Assembly (NCBI RefSeq): GCF_004363805.1
Contig: NZ_SNZP01000004.1
Coordinates: 223,331-287,330 of the forward strand
Direction: 5' to 3'
DNA length: 64,000 nt
Source: Paludibacterium purpuratum
GTDB taxonomy: Bacteria; Pseudomonadota; Gammaproteobacteria; Burkholderiales; Chromobacteriaceae
Shown here in pieces: positions 23,429-33,179 of the stretch; position 1 is the stretch's first letter, and each line of letters opens with the position of its first letter. Both the position numbers and the translations under genes were made by a program. Below the pieces are notes generated by a model. It did no database searches, had not been told where the DNA came from, and worked only from the letters and a program-made list of their open reading frames with translations.

Positions 23429-23458
23429 ATGCCGCGCTAATCGATGCGCGGCATTTTT
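23429..23458 (+). terminator. Rho-independent terminator of hsp20
   Basis: ATGCCGCGC (23429-23437), 8-nt loop, GCGCGGCAT (23446-23454) followed by T-run to 23458 on the plus strand, 20 bp after the hsp20 stop. Confidence 0.88.
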
Positions 23459-23471
23459 GTGTGCATCGATC

Positions 23472-24092
23472 CTAGGTCTGGCGCACCTGATAACGTTGGC
23501 GAAAGGACCAAAAGAGGCGCAGGCCGAGCAACACGGCCAGGATAGCGGCGAACAGAATGGGTTGGCGCAGGTCGCGTTTGACCAACCACCAATAGTGCAG
23601 CACACCGAATATCGCAACGGCATAGATCGCGCGGTGCAGTCGGCCCCAGTTACGCTTCAGGCGACGCATCCAACCATCGGTCGAGGTGATGGCCAATGGC
23701 GTCATCATGACGAGTGCGGTGAACCCCACTGTGATGAATGGTCGTTTGACCACGTCATGAGCGATGGCGACGGGATCGAAAAACTTGTCCAGTACCAAAT
23801 AGATCGAGAAGTGCAAGGTAGCGTAGAAAAAGGCGAACAGGCCCAACATGCGGCGCAGGCGCACGATTGCGGACGGGAAACCCAGACGACGCAGCGGCGT
23901 CACGGCCAGGGTCAGCATCAAGAAGATCAGTATCCAGTCGCCGGTGGCGTGGGTCATGAACGCCACCGGGTCGATCGCGTCGCCGCTCAGCACGATCAGG
24001 ATGGTGCGCACGAAAGGGATGAGCGCCAGCACGAACAGCAGTGCCTTGATCCGGCTTAGTGCCGGCTGCGGAGGGGGGAGACGACGTTCCAT
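23472..24092 (-). CDS. msrQ: MsrQ, haem-binding membrane subunit of the MsrPQ methionine sulfoxide reductase
   Basis: 206 residues, about six membrane helices of the ferric-reductase-like family. Visible His ligands lie in FAFFYATLHFSIYLVLDKF and in GRLHRAIYAVAIFGVLHYWWLVKRD. MsrQ passes electrons from cytoplasmic flavin sources to periplasmic MsrP. It follows msrP by 8 bp on the same strand. Confidence 0.93.
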   Translation of the reverse strand: MERRLPPPQPALSRIKALLFVLALIPFVRTILIVLSGDAIDPVAFMTHATGDWILIFLMLTLAVTPLRRLGFPSAIVRLRRMLGLFAFFYATLHFSIYLVLDKFFDPVAIAHDVVKRPFITVGFTALVMMTPLAITSTDGWMRRLKRNWGRLHRAIYAVAIFGVLHYWWLVKRDLRQPILFAAILAVLLGLRLFWSFRQRYQVRQT

Positions 24093-24100
24093 TGCCGATC

Positions 24101-25018
24101 CTAGAAATTTTTGCGCAGATCCATGCCCTGGTAGAGCGAAGCCACCTGGCTGCCATAGCCATTGAACATCTGGGTCGGCCGGCGCAGAAATTCGCCGATG
24201 CGCCGCTCGTTCGCTTGGCTCCAGCGCGGATGGTCGACCGTTGGGTTGACATTGGAATAGAAACCGTACTCATTTGGAGTGGCCAAGTTCCAACTGGTTT
24301 GCGGCTGAGTATCGGTCAGGTGGATGCGAACGATGGCCTTGATACTCTTGAAACCGTATTTCCACGGAACGACCAGGCGGATCGGCGCGCCATTTTGGTT
24401 CGGCAGCACGTTGCCGTACAGTCCGACCGCCAATAATGTCAGCGGATGCATGGCTTCGTCGATACGCAGTCCTTCGCGATATGGCCAGGCGAGCAGCCCT
24501 TCGGCCATGCCGGGCATTTCGCTCGGGCGGTTGAGCGTTTCAAAGGCCACATAGCGCGCTTTGGCGGTCAGCTTCATCTGCTTGAGCAAGGCGGCGAGTG
24601 GGAAACCGACCCAAGGGATCACCATCGACCAACCCTCGACGCAGCGGTGGCGGTAAATGCGCTCCTCCAACGGTAGACGCAGCAGCGTATCGATGTCGAA
24701 GGTGCGCGCTTTCTCCACCGCGCCATCCACCACGATGCTCCATGGATGGGTTTTGAGTACGCCGGCGTTTTCCGATGGGTCGGATTTGCCGCTGCCGAAT
24801 TCGTAGTAATTGTTGTAGTGCGTGATGTCGCGCAGGCTGTTTGGCTTGTCGTTGGCGGCGAGGACGCTGGTCCCTTTCTTGAACGACAGGGCGGCGAAAG
24901 CATCGCTGGCCATCAGTAGCCCGGCGGCGCCAGCCATCATGAACTTGCGCCGATCCAGGTAGTGCTGCAGCGGGGTGATCTCGGAGGGCGCGATATCCGA
25001 CGGTTTGCGAATCAGCAT
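24101..25018 (-). CDS. msrP: MsrP, periplasmic molybdopterin methionine sulfoxide reductase
   Basis: 305 residues. A Tat signal with twin arginine at 23-24 ([17 protein letters not shown]) directs export of the folded molybdenum enzyme. The Mo ligand is Cys126 in [15 protein letters not shown]; other family parts include [10 protein letters not shown] and [19 protein letters not shown]. It repairs oxidised methionine in envelope proteins, for example after hypochlorite stress. The start at 25018 has GGGAG nearby and is preferred to a frame 13 codons longer. A Fur-like sequence lies 53-68 bp upstream. Confidence 0.95.
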   Translation of the reverse strand: MLIRKPSDIAPSEITPLQHYLDRRKFMMAGAAGLLMASDAFAALSFKKGTSVLAANDKPNSLRDITHYNNYYEFGSGKSDPSENAGVLKTHPWSIVVDGAVEKARTFDIDTLLRLPLEERIYRHRCVEGWSMVIPWVGFPLAALLKQMKLTAKARYVAFETLNRPSEMPGMAEGLLAWPYREGLRIDEAMHPLTLLAVGLYGNVLPNQNGAPIRLVVPWKYGFKSIKAIVRIHLTDTQPQTSWNLATPNEYGFYSNVNPTVDHPRWSQANERRIGEFLRRPTQMFNGYGSQVASLYQGMDLRKNF

Positions 25019-25070
25019 GGTGTGTCTCCCGAAGAGGGGGCGGACCAAGTCCGTCAATCTGACACTAGAC

Positions 25071-25086
25071 GGGAAATGATTCTCAT
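25071..25086 (-). promoter_or_regulatory. Candidate Fur box upstream of msrPQ
   Basis: On the minus strand, ATGAGAATCATTTCC matches 12 of 15 positions of the Fur core ATGATAATCATTATC. It lies about 55 bp upstream of the msrP start and overlaps the last codons of the neighbouring radical SAM gene. It matches the consensus better than the site at ftrA. Whether Fur controls msrPQ is untested. Confidence 0.5.
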
Positions 25087-26000
25087 GCCACCCAGGCGTG
25101 GCCGATCGCGCTGCCCTGCGGCCCCACTTTGGCCAGCCGGTCGGCGATGGCTTGCATGCCGGACCAGCGCGGTGCGCACCAGTCCGGCGCGATCAGCGTC
25201 GGAAATTGCGCGGTGGCCGAGACGCGGTGATAGACCACCTCGGGCGGGGTGTGGCGAATCAGTTCGGCGGCCAGCTCGGCGTACTCGGCCAGTGGCAGCG
25301 GGGCAATCTCGCCGCGGCGGAATTGTGCCGCCATACGGCTGCCTTTCACGATCATCAACGGATGCAGCTTCAGTCCCTCGACGCCCAAGTCCAGCACCTG
25401 CGCCAGCGTGTCGTGCATCATCGCCGGCGTTTCGCCCGGCAAGCCGACGATCAAGTGAGTGCAAAGATTCAGTCCCCGCGCCCGGCTACGTGCCACGGCA
25501 TCGCGGTAGGCCGCCAAGCCGTGGCCTCGGTTGATGGCCGCGAGCGTCCGCTCATGGGCACTTTGCAGCCCCAGTTCCAGCCAGACTTCCAAGCCTTGCT
25601 CCCGGTAGCCCGCCAGCAAATCGAGCACCGCATCCGGTACGCAGTCCGGTCGCGTACCGACGCATAGGCCGACGATGTCGCTCTGTGCCAATGCTTCCTC
25701 ATAGGCGCGGCGCAGTGTTTCCACTTCGGCGTAGGTGCTGGTATAGGCCTGGAAATAGGCGAGGTAGCGCTTGGCGCGATCCGTCTTGCCTTTTTCTTGT
25801 CCGATTTGTTCGCCGATGGACAATTGGCCGGCGGCGCGACCGAAGCTGCGCACATTGCAGAAGGTGCAGCCACCCTTGCCAAGGGTGCCGTCTCGATTGG
25901 GGCAGGTGAAGTCGCCGGCCAGCGATAGCTTGTGCACGCGTTCGCCGAAGCGGTCCTTGAGATAGCGGCCGAAAGTATGTACGAAACGAGAAATATCCAT
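25083..26000 (-). CDS. yhcC: TIGR01212 family radical SAM protein (YhcC-like)
   Basis: 305 residues. The radical SAM cluster motif is unusual for the superfamily, as in YhcC/TIGR01212: [21 protein letters not shown] near residue 35, with C-x(11)-C-x2-C spacing. It is followed by [45 protein letters not shown], and [20 protein letters not shown]. The family is related to Elp3-like radical SAM enzymes; its reaction is not established. It is encoded 14 bp after a small membrane protein and presumably shares its transcript. Confidence 0.9.
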   Translation of the reverse strand: MDISRFVHTFGRYLKDRFGERVHKLSLAGDFTCPNRDGTLGKGGCTFCNVRSFGRAAGQLSIGEQIGQEKGKTDRAKRYLAYFQAYTSTYAEVETLRRAYEEALAQSDIVGLCVGTRPDCVPDAVLDLLAGYREQGLEVWLELGLQSAHERTLAAINRGHGLAAYRDAVARSRARGLNLCTHLIVGLPGETPAMMHDTLAQVLDLGVEGLKLHPLMIVKGSRMAAQFRRGEIAPLPLAEYAELAAELIRHTPPEVVYHRVSATAQFPTLIAPDWCAPRWSGMQAIADRLAKVGPQGSAIGHAWVA

Positions 26001-26014
26001 GGATCAGAAACGAA

Positions 26015-26197
26015 TCAGGGGCCGATGACACGGGTCAGGCTTAGCGCGACCAGGATCGCCGAGCTGGCAAGCAATGCCCAGGCGACGGTCTGGAACAGCC
26101 GGTGTAGCGCCGAACGCTGCGCCGGACTCAACAGCGCGCGTGCCAACACGGTCGATAGACCGATAAAGAGCAGCAGATTGAAGAGTCGTCCGAGCAT
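26015..26197 (-). CDS. Small membrane protein (MIGRI-like)
   Basis: 60 residues with two hydrophobic segments, LFNLLLFIGLSTVLARALL and TVAWALLASSAILVALSLT, joined by a short basic loop. The start MLGRLFNLLLF resembles the small betaproteobacterial proteins annotated as 'protein MIGRI' after their N-terminus; that match is from memory. Function unknown. GGAAT precedes the ATG. It is 14 bp upstream of the yhcC-like gene and divergent from metX. Confidence 0.65.
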   Translation of the reverse strand: MLGRLFNLLLFIGLSTVLARALLSPAQRSALHRLFQTVAWALLASSAILVALSLTRVIGP

Positions 26198-26325
26198 GGG
26201 GCATTCCGTGGCAGAGAAGTCAGATTATCGGCGCCGCCCACCCCTCGCGCAAGTTGCTCATATCGTTATAAACTGCTTTGGAATATGCCTTGACGCCGAC
26301 AAAACCAACATAGGGCCTCTGTCTC

Positions 26326-27468
26326 ATGTCCAATACTGAACAATCAGTCGGCATCGTCACTGCGCAAAGCGCAGATTTTTCCACGCCACTCGAGTTGGCT
26401 TGCGGGGTCGCACTATCGCCCTACTGCCTTAAATACGAGACCTATGGCGAACTCAATGCCGCGAAAAGCAACGCGGTGTTGATCTGTCACGCACTCTCCG
26501 GCCATCACCATGTTGCCGGTCGTTATGCCGACGACGACAAGTCCGCCGGCTGGTGGGACAACATGATCGGGCCGGGCAAGCCGATCGACACACGATATTT
26601 CTTCGTGGTCGGCGTCAATAACCTGGGGGGCTGCCATGGCAGCTCCGGGCCCGCCAGCCTCAACCCCGCGACCGGGCAACCCTGGGGCTCCACCTTTCCG
26701 CTGATGACCGTGCCGGACTGGGTCTGTGCCCAGGCGCGCCTGGCCGACCGGTTGGGCATCGATCGCTGGGCGGCGGTAATCGGCGGGAGTCTGGGCGGTA
26801 TGCAGGCCTTGCAATGGAGCATCGATTTTCCCGAGCGCGTCGCGCATGCGCTGGTGATCGCCTCTGCACCCAAGTTGTCGGCCCAGAACATCGCTTTCAA
26901 CGACGTCGCGCGCCAGGCGATCCTGAGCGATCCCGAGTTTCACGGCGGCGACTTTTACGCGCACGGCGTGGTGCCGCGACGCGGCCTGCGGCTGGCGCGC
27001 ATGCTCGGCCACATCACCTACTTGTCCGATGATGGGATGGGAGAAAAGTTTGGCCGCATGCTGCGCTCCGGCGAGTTCAAGTTCGGCTACGACGTCGAAT
27101 TCGAGATCGAGTCCTATTTGCGCTACCAGGGTGATAAGTTTTCCGACATGTTCGATGCCAATACCTATCTGCTGATGACCAAGGCTCTGGATTATTTCGA
27201 CCCGGCCAAGTCATACGACGATGACCTGGTGGCGGCGTTGCGCCGGTCGCGTAGCCGCTATCTGGTGGCCAGCTTCACTTCCGACTGGCGCTTCTCGCCG
27301 CTACGCTCGCGCGAATTGGTGCGCGCTCTGGTGGCCGCCGACCGGCCGGTGAGCTACGGCGAAATCGAATCCACGCATGGGCATGATGCCTTTCTGATGC
27401 TGGATCCGCCCTATGTGCGGCTGATGCGCAGCTATCTTGCGGGCGTGGCGGCGGAGGTGCGGGCATGA
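26326..27468 (+). CDS. metX: Homoserine O-acyltransferase MetX
   Basis: 380 residues, alpha/beta-hydrolase fold. It activates homoserine for methionine synthesis. The nucleophile elbow is GGSLGGMQ with Ser155; the triad is completed by Asp320 (TSDWRFSP) and His353 (THGHDAFL). Oxyanion-side parts include [14 protein letters not shown] and [14 protein letters not shown]. Family members use acetyl-CoA or succinyl-CoA; many betaproteobacterial MetX proteins are succinyltransferases, so the donor is left open. It overlaps metW by ATGA, the normal metXW operon of this group. I saw no SAM riboswitch in the ~125-bp leader. Confidence 0.94.
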   Translation: MSNTEQSVGIVTAQSADFSTPLELACGVALSPYCLKYETYGELNAAKSNAVLICHALSGHHHVAGRYADDDKSAGWWDNMIGPGKPIDTRYFFVVGVNNLGGCHGSSGPASLNPATGQPWGSTFPLMTVPDWVCAQARLADRLGIDRWAAVIGGSLGGMQALQWSIDFPERVAHALVIASAPKLSAQNIAFNDVARQAILSDPEFHGGDFYAHGVVPRRGLRLARMLGHITYLSDDGMGEKFGRMLRSGEFKFGYDVEFEIESYLRYQGDKFSDMFDANTYLLMTKALDYFDPAKSYDDDLVAALRRSRSRYLVASFTSDWRFSPLRSRELVRALVAADRPVSYGEIESTHGHDAFLMLDPPYVRLMRSYLAGVAAEVRA

Positions 27469-28052
27469 ATACGACCTTGAGAGCGGATCTGCGGCTGATC
27501 GCCGATTGGGTGCGTCCCGGCGCGCGCGTACTGGACCTGGGCTGTGGCGATGGCGCGCTGTTGGCATGGCTGCAGCAGCATCGGCAAACGCGTGGGTATG
27601 GCGTCGAGATCGATGTCGAGAATGTGGCGCGTTGCGTCGAGGCCGGTGTGTCGGCGATTCAGGGCGACTTGGAAACCGGCTTGAGCGACTTCGCCGACGG
27701 TAGCTTCGATCTGGTCATCCTGTCGCAGACTATCCAGGCCATGCATCACACCGAGGAAATCCTGCTGGAAATGTTGCGTGTCGGGCGCGAGGCCATCGTT
27801 ACTTTCCCCAATTTCGGCTACTGGCAGAATCGCTGGCAGATTTTCCGTGGGCGCATGCCGGTCTCGGAGACGATTCCTTATCAGTGGTACGATACGCCCA
27901 ATATCCACTGGTGCATGCTGGGCGATTTCGAGGCTCTGTGCGCCAAGAACGGCATCCGCTTGTTGGAGCGCGTAGTGATGGATGGCGAGCGGCGCGTCGG
28001 TTTTCTACCCAATCTGTTCGGGAGTCTGGCTTTCTACCGTGTTGGCCGCTAG
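27465..28052 (+). CDS. metW: Methionine biosynthesis protein MetW
   Basis: 195 residues, class I SAM-dependent methyltransferase fold: [15 protein letters not shown] is the SAM-binding loop, then [32 protein letters not shown]. The family parts [28 protein letters not shown] and [20 protein letters not shown] are clear. MetW is required with MetX for homoserine acylation in several species and may act as a partner subunit rather than a methyltransferase. Start overlaps the metX stop. Confidence 0.94.
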   Translation: MNTTLRADLRLIADWVRPGARVLDLGCGDGALLAWLQQHRQTRGYGVEIDVENVARCVEAGVSAIQGDLETGLSDFADGSFDLVILSQTIQAMHHTEEILLEMLRVGREAIVTFPNFGYWQNRWQIFRGRMPVSETIPYQWYDTPNIHWCMLGDFEALCAKNGIRLLERVVMDGERRVGFLPNLFGSLAFYRVGR

Positions 28053-28070
28053 CCCGTTTGCAAGGAAGTC

Positions 28071-29345
28071 GTGTTGAGTTCGTCCGAAAACGAAGTAAGC
28101 AGCGTGCGGCGCGAGATTTTTTCGCGCCCCATGCTGACCTGCGTACTGACCGGGTTTTCCTCCGGCTTGCCGTTGTATGTCCTGATCAACCTGTTGCCCG
28201 CCTGGTTGCGCGGCGCAGGGGTCGATCTTAAGGCCATCGGGCTATTCGCCCTGATTCAGTTGCCGTTTACTTGGAAGTTTCTTTGGTCGCCGCTGCTCGA
28301 CCGTTTCGTTCCGCCGTTTCTCGGCCGGCGACGTGGCTGGATGCTGGTCAGCCAGGTGTTGCTGACGGTCGGCATCGGCACCTTCGGCTGGTTCGAACCG
28401 CAGCGCGATCTGTGGTCGATCGCCATGCTGGCTTTTGCTGTGGCGTTCTTTTCCGCAAGCCAAGACATCGTGCTCGATGCTTTCCGGCGCGAGATCCTCA
28501 GCGACCGAGAGCTGGGCCTGGGCAATACCGTGCACATCAATGCCTATCGGCTTGCCAGCCTGGTGCCGGGGTCGCTGGCGCTGATCCTGGCCGATCATCT
28601 GCCATGGGGCAGCGTGTTCTGGATCACGGCGTTATTCATGCTGCCGGGGGTCGGCCTGTCGTTGTGGGCGGCCGAGCCCGCGCTGACGCACGGTGCGCCG
28701 AAAACGCTGCGCGAGGCGGTCTGGGAGCCGTTTCACGAATTTATTCATCGTGCCGGCTGGCGTTCGGCCCTCACCATCCTGCTGTTCATCTTTCTCTACA
28801 AACTGGGCGATAGCATGGCCACCTCTTTGGCCACGCCGTTCTATCTCGACTTGGGCTTCACCAAGTCGCAGATTGGCCTGGTGGCCAAACATGCCGGTCT
28901 GTGGCCCAGCGTGATCGGCGGACTGGCCGGCGGGGTATGGATGCTGAAAATGGGCATCAATCGCGCCTTATGGGTGTTCGGGTTGGCGCAGTGTCTGGCG
29001 ATTCTCGGCTTCGCCCTGCTGGCCTCCGCCGGTCACTACGGCCATGTCGGCACGCCGGAATTGGTTAAGTTGGCGGGGGTGATCGGTTTCGAGGCTTTGG
29101 GGGTTGGGCTGGGCACGGCGGCCTTTGTCGCCTTCATTGCCCGCTGCACCGACCCGGCCTATACCGCCACCCAGTTCGCCCTGTTCTCCAGCCTGTCGGC
29201 TGTGCCGCGCACCATGGCTAACGCAGCCACCGGTTACTTGGTGGAGTCCATGGGGTGGATGCCGTTTTTCCTGCTGTGTTTTGTGTTGGCCTTGCCGGGT
29301 ATGTTGATGCTGCCGCGTGTCGCACCCTGGCGGGAGCGTGATTAA
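28071..29345 (+). CDS. ampG: AmpG-type muropeptide permease (MFS)
   Basis: 424 residues, 12 to 14 membrane segments. The AmpG signature appears early: TGFSSGLPLYVLINLLPAWLRGAGVDLKAIGLFALIQLPFTWKFLWSPLLDR. It imports anhydro-muropeptides released by cell-wall turnover for recycling and can influence AmpC induction. The start is a GTG with AAGGA upstream. It lies 18 bp after metW and 21 bp before cutC, so it is likely co-transcribed with them. Confidence 0.9.
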   Translation: MLSSSENEVSSVRREIFSRPMLTCVLTGFSSGLPLYVLINLLPAWLRGAGVDLKAIGLFALIQLPFTWKFLWSPLLDRFVPPFLGRRRGWMLVSQVLLTVGIGTFGWFEPQRDLWSIAMLAFAVAFFSASQDIVLDAFRREILSDRELGLGNTVHINAYRLASLVPGSLALILADHLPWGSVFWITALFMLPGVGLSLWAAEPALTHGAPKTLREAVWEPFHEFIHRAGWRSALTILLFIFLYKLGDSMATSLATPFYLDLGFTKSQIGLVAKHAGLWPSVIGGLAGGVWMLKMGINRALWVFGLAQCLAILGFALLASAGHYGHVGTPELVKLAGVIGFEALGVGLGTAAFVAFIARCTDPAYTATQFALFSSLSAVPRTMANAATGYLVESMGWMPFFLLCFVLALPGMLMLPRVAPWRERD

Positions 29346-29366
29346 ATCGAAGCGTAGGGACGGGGT

Positions 29367-30119
29367 ATGAAATCGACCAAGATTCTGCTGGAAGTGTGCG
29401 CCGGCTCGCTGACCTCCTGCCTGGCTGCCCAGTCGGGCGGTGCGGCTCGCGTCGAACTGTGCGACAACTTGAACGAGGGCGGTACCACGCCATCCTATGG
29501 CCTGCTTGCCGTGGCGCGCGATCGCTTGAGCATCGGCCTTAACGTCATGATTCGTCCACGGGGTGGCGATTTTCTCTATGACGAAGGGGAAATCGAGGTG
29601 ATGCGGCGCGATATCGAGCAATGCAAGCGTCTGGGGGTCGACGGGATCGTTTTGGGCGCGCTGACCGAGGATGGCGATGTCGATGTGGCGCTGACGGGCG
29701 AGCTGGTGGCATGGGCCGCGCCCTTGCCGGTGACTTTTCACCGTGCGTTCGACCTGACGCGCGATCCGCTGCAGGCGCTCGAGCAAGTGATCGCCAGTGG
29801 TTGCCGGCGCCTGCTGAGCTCCGGCCAGGCCGCCAGTGCCTTCCTCGGTGGCGAGTTGCTGCGCGATTTACACGCGGCCGCCGGTGCTCGGTTGGTGGTG
29901 ATGCCCGGTTGTGGCGTGCGCGCGGATAACATCGTCGCCCTGAGACAGCTGACCGGTTGTCGCGAGTTCCATTCCTCGGCGCGTCTGCCGGTAGCCAGCG
30001 CCATGCGCTACCGTAAGGAAAGTCTGTCGATGGGCATGGTCGGCGCCGACGAGTATGCTCGCGAGGAAACCTCGGCCGACCAGGTCGCCGCTATTTTACA
30101 GGCGGCACACGGCGCTTGA
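29367..30119 (+). CDS. cutC: Copper homeostasis protein CutC
   Basis: 250 residues, TIM-barrel fold. Family parts: LEVCAGSLTSCLAAQSGGAARVELCDNLNEGGTTPSYG at the start, VMIRPRGGDFLYDEGEIEVM, GVDGIVLGALTEDGDVD and FHRAFDLTRDPLQALEQVIASG. CutC was linked to copper tolerance, but its true reaction is unsettled. A ribosome site (GGGACGGGG) precedes the ATG. Last gene of the metXW-ampG-cutC unit, followed by a bidirectional terminator. Confidence 0.92.
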   Translation: MKSTKILLEVCAGSLTSCLAAQSGGAARVELCDNLNEGGTTPSYGLLAVARDRLSIGLNVMIRPRGGDFLYDEGEIEVMRRDIEQCKRLGVDGIVLGALTEDGDVDVALTGELVAWAAPLPVTFHRAFDLTRDPLQALEQVIASGCRRLLSSGQAASAFLGGELLRDLHAAAGARLVVMPGCGVRADNIVALRQLTGCREFHSSARLPVASAMRYRKESLSMGMVGADEYAREETSADQVAAILQAAHGA

Positions 30120-30140
30120 GTGTCGTCCTTGCGTATCAAC

Positions 30141-30169
30141 GAAAACGCCCCGATTTCCGGGGCGTTTTC
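30141..30169. terminator. Bidirectional terminator between cutC and aguB
   Basis: GAAAACGCCCCG (30141-30152), short loop, CGGGGCGTTTTC ending at 30169. The A-rich and T-rich arms make it work in both directions for the convergent cutC and aguB. Confidence 0.88.
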
Positions 30170-30189
30170 GCTAGTGCTTGGCCGGCGGC

Positions 30190-31086
30190 TTAACGCGAGC
30201 CGATCTTGCCGGTCACCGGATCCTTGCCGTCAAGCGAGGTCAGTGCACCGTAGTATTCCGGACGGCGGTCGCGGAACACACCCCAGGCGCGGCGCTTGGC
30301 GGCCAGGGCAGCAAGGTCGAAGGAGGCGGTCAGGATTTCCTGCTGGTCGGCCGAGGCTTCGGCCACCAGTTCGCCTTCCGGACCGGCGATGAAGGAACGG
30401 CCGTGGAAGGTGTTGGCCCAGTACTTACCATGCTCCATGCCGATGCGGTTGGACGCCACGATCGGGATCAGGTTGGCGGCGGCATGGCCGCGTTGCACCA
30501 TCTGCCAGTGATCGGCCGACTGCAGGCTGTTGTCATGCGGCTCGGTACCGATGGCGCTCGGGTAGAGCAGAATTTCCGCACCGCCCAGCGCGAACGAACG
30601 TGCGGCTTCCGGGAACCACTGATCCCAGCAGATGCCCAGGCCGATGCGCGCGTAGCGGGTCTGCCAAACCGGGAAACCGGTGTCGCCCGGCGAGAAGTAG
30701 TATTTCTCGGTGTAGCCCGGACCGTCGGGGATATGCATTTTACGGTAGACGCCGAGCAGACTGCCGTCGGCATCGATCACCGCCACCGAATTGAATTGGG
30801 TCTGACCTGCGCGTTCGAAGAAGCTGACCGGTAGCACAACGTCCAGTTCGCGTGCCAACGCCTGGAAGCGCGGCAACCAGCTATGGCCTTGCAGCGGTTG
30901 TGCCAGATTGTTGTAGCGGGCTTCTTGATCGATGCAGAAGTACAGGGTCTCAAACAGTTCTTGCAGCAGAATGATTTGAGCCCCCTGACTCGCCGCCTGA
31001 CGGACCATGGCCTCGGCATTGGCCAGGTTGGTGGAACTGTCGGGCGTGCAGGCCATCTGAGTGGCTGCAACGGTGATTGTGCGCAT
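30190..31086 (-). CDS. aguB: N-carbamoylputrescine amidase
   Basis: 298 residues of the nitrilase superfamily. The catalytic triad is in LLQELFETLYFC (Glu), YRKMHIPDGPGYTEKYYFSPGD (Lys) and GLGICWDQWFPEAAR (Cys). The QELFETLYFCIDQ and FSPGDTGFPVW segments are typical of AguB, which splits N-carbamoylputrescine to putrescine, CO2 and ammonia. The usual partner agmatine deiminase AguA is not beside it in this window. Single minus-strand gene with its own ~100-bp leader. Confidence 0.93.
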   Translation of the reverse strand: MRTITVAATQMACTPDSSTNLANAEAMVRQAASQGAQIILLQELFETLYFCIDQEARYNNLAQPLQGHSWLPRFQALARELDVVLPVSFFERAGQTQFNSVAVIDADGSLLGVYRKMHIPDGPGYTEKYYFSPGDTGFPVWQTRYARIGLGICWDQWFPEAARSFALGGAEILLYPSAIGTEPHDNSLQSADHWQMVQRGHAAANLIPIVASNRIGMEHGKYWANTFHGRSFIAGPEGELVAEASADQQEILTASFDLAALAAKRRAWGVFRDRRPEYYGALTSLDGKDPVTGKIGSR

Positions 31087-31185
31087 AGATCGTCTCCGGA
31101 AAATGCAAAAAGTCCCACCTGGTCCATGCGACTGGTCCCAGGAGGGTTGCCATGATGCCTGTTCAATATTCTATATACGAAAGTG

Positions 31186-31788
<603 letters not shown>

Positions 31789-31854
31789 TTAAATCATGTA
31801 AACGCGAATTTCATATTATCCCATCACAGCGGCGTCTCGCACAGATTCACAATG

Positions 31855-31900
31855 ACGACTTGTTGTCGGCGACGAAAATACGACTTGTTGACGGTGGCGA
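31855..31900. repeat. 21-bp imperfect direct repeat upstream of yihY
   Basis: ACGACTTGTTGTCGGCGACGA (31855-31875; 21 bp, given here as key ends ACGACTTG and GACGA) is repeated at 31880-31900 with 18 of 21 positions the same. The copies start 25 bp apart and end 20 bp before the yihY start codon. They could be tandem binding sites or a local duplication. Confidence 0.5.
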
Positions 31901-31919
31901 TAAATCGTAAGGTGCGCGC

Positions 31920-33179
31920 ATGAAAACGTATTCCGCAACTTCCCTGCATTGGCTCGGTTTTTCCCGCTTCCTGTTGCGTCGCATGGGCGAGAACCGCCTA
32001 TTGCAAGTGGCTGGCAGTCTGACTTTCACCACGATGCTGGCGCTGGTGCCATTGTTGACCATCGCGCTGATCGTGATTTCGGCACTGCCGATGTTTGCCG
32101 ATTACAGCACGCGCTTTAAGCTCATCTTGCTGACCAAACTGATGCCGGATTTTGCCGGCAAGGTCATGACGGTGTACATGCGCCAGTTTGCCGACAATGC
32201 AGCCAAGCTGACCGCGGCGGGTGTGTTGATGCTGGTTGCGACGTCGTTGATGTTGATGGCGACTATCGCGCGTACCTTCAACGCCATCTGGGGCGGGGGG
32301 CGTCCGCGGCACTGGCTGCAGCAGACCTTGATCTATTGGGGGGTGCTGACCTTGGGGCCAGTGGTGCTCGGCGGGGGGCTGCTGCTGTGGCACAACCTGT
32401 TGCGCACATCGCGTTTGCAACACACGGCACCGATTCTGGAAGAGCTGATTCAGTCGGTCGGCGCCATCGGTCTGACCACGGTGGCGCTATCGCTGCTGTT
32501 CCGGCTGGTGCCGCACCGTTATGTGCCGGCGCGCCATGCCTATGCCGGTGCGCTGTTGACCGCGCTATTGCTGGAAGTCGCCAAGATCGGTTTTGGTTTT
32601 TACATCGAGGGAATCGCATCGTACAAGCTGGTCTACGGTGCCTTTGCCAGTATCCCCATCGCTTTGTTGTGGGTGTATTGCATTTGGCTGGTCGTGCTGG
32701 CCGGGGCGGTGTTCACCTGTGCGTTGTCCTATTGGCAAGGGTCGGCATGGCGCCGGCGCCTCACCCCGCGCCGCCGGCTGTTGGATGCATTGCAGTTGCT
32801 TCTGGTGTTGCAGCACGCCCATGACGAGGGCGTGGCGCTCGGACCGGCCGCGTTGCGCCAACAGGTACCGATCGGTTTCGACGAAATGGGCTGGATACTG
32901 GATCAACTGGCTTCGCGAGGCTGGGTACAACAGGGCAGCGAAGGGCGCTGGGTGCTGATGAAGTCGCTGTCGGCCGTGTCGCTGGCCGACTTGATACGGG
33001 TATTCGTCTACTCGGATCGTCATCGAAGTGGGCACGAGCCGTTGGAACAGTCGTTCGATGAGCTGATGTCGCCGTTGCTGCAGACGCTCGGTCAGATGAC
33101 GCTGGCCCAGTTTGTGGCGCGTTTGTCGGTGGCGGCGGATGGATCCCCGGCAGAAGCGCTAGGCCAGGCCGAGCGGTAG
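31920..33179 (+). CDS. yihY: YihY/BrkB family inner-membrane protein
   Basis: 419 residues. Six membrane helices in the first ~290 residues: ENRLLQVAGSLTFTTMLALVPLLTIALIVIS at the start, then HRYVPARHAYAGALLTALLLEVAKIGFGFYI and YGAFASIPIALLWVYCIWLVVLAGAVFTCALSYW. These match YihY/BrkB (UPF0761). A soluble C-terminal region of about 120 residues (RRLLDALQLLLVLQHAHDEG onwards) looks like a winged-helix-type domain, common in the longer members. Once thought to be RNase BN, which was disproved; function unknown. Its 3' end overlaps the convergent GGDEF gene by 21 bp. Confidence 0.88.
   Translation: MKTYSATSLHWLGFSRFLLRRMGENRLLQVAGSLTFTTMLALVPLLTIALIVISALPMFADYSTRFKLILLTKLMPDFAGKVMTVYMRQFADNAAKLTAAGVLMLVATSLMLMATIARTFNAIWGGGRPRHWLQQTLIYWGVLTLGPVVLGGGLLLWHNLLRTSRLQHTAPILEELIQSVGAIGLTTVALSLLFRLVPHRYVPARHAYAGALLTALLLEVAKIGFGFYIEGIASYKLVYGAFASIPIALLWVYCIWLVVLAGAVFTCALSYWQGSAWRRRLTPRRRLLDALQLLLVLQHAHDEGVALGPAALRQQVPIGFDEMGWILDQLASRGWVQQGSEGRWVLMKSLSAVSLADLIRVFVYSDRHRSGHEPLEQSFDELMSPLLQTLGQMTLAQFVARLSVAADGSPAEALGQAER

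Noticed and set aside
26198..26325. Possible SAM riboswitch in front of metX
   Set aside because: No conserved core of the SAM riboswitch classes I know could be found in the short leader.
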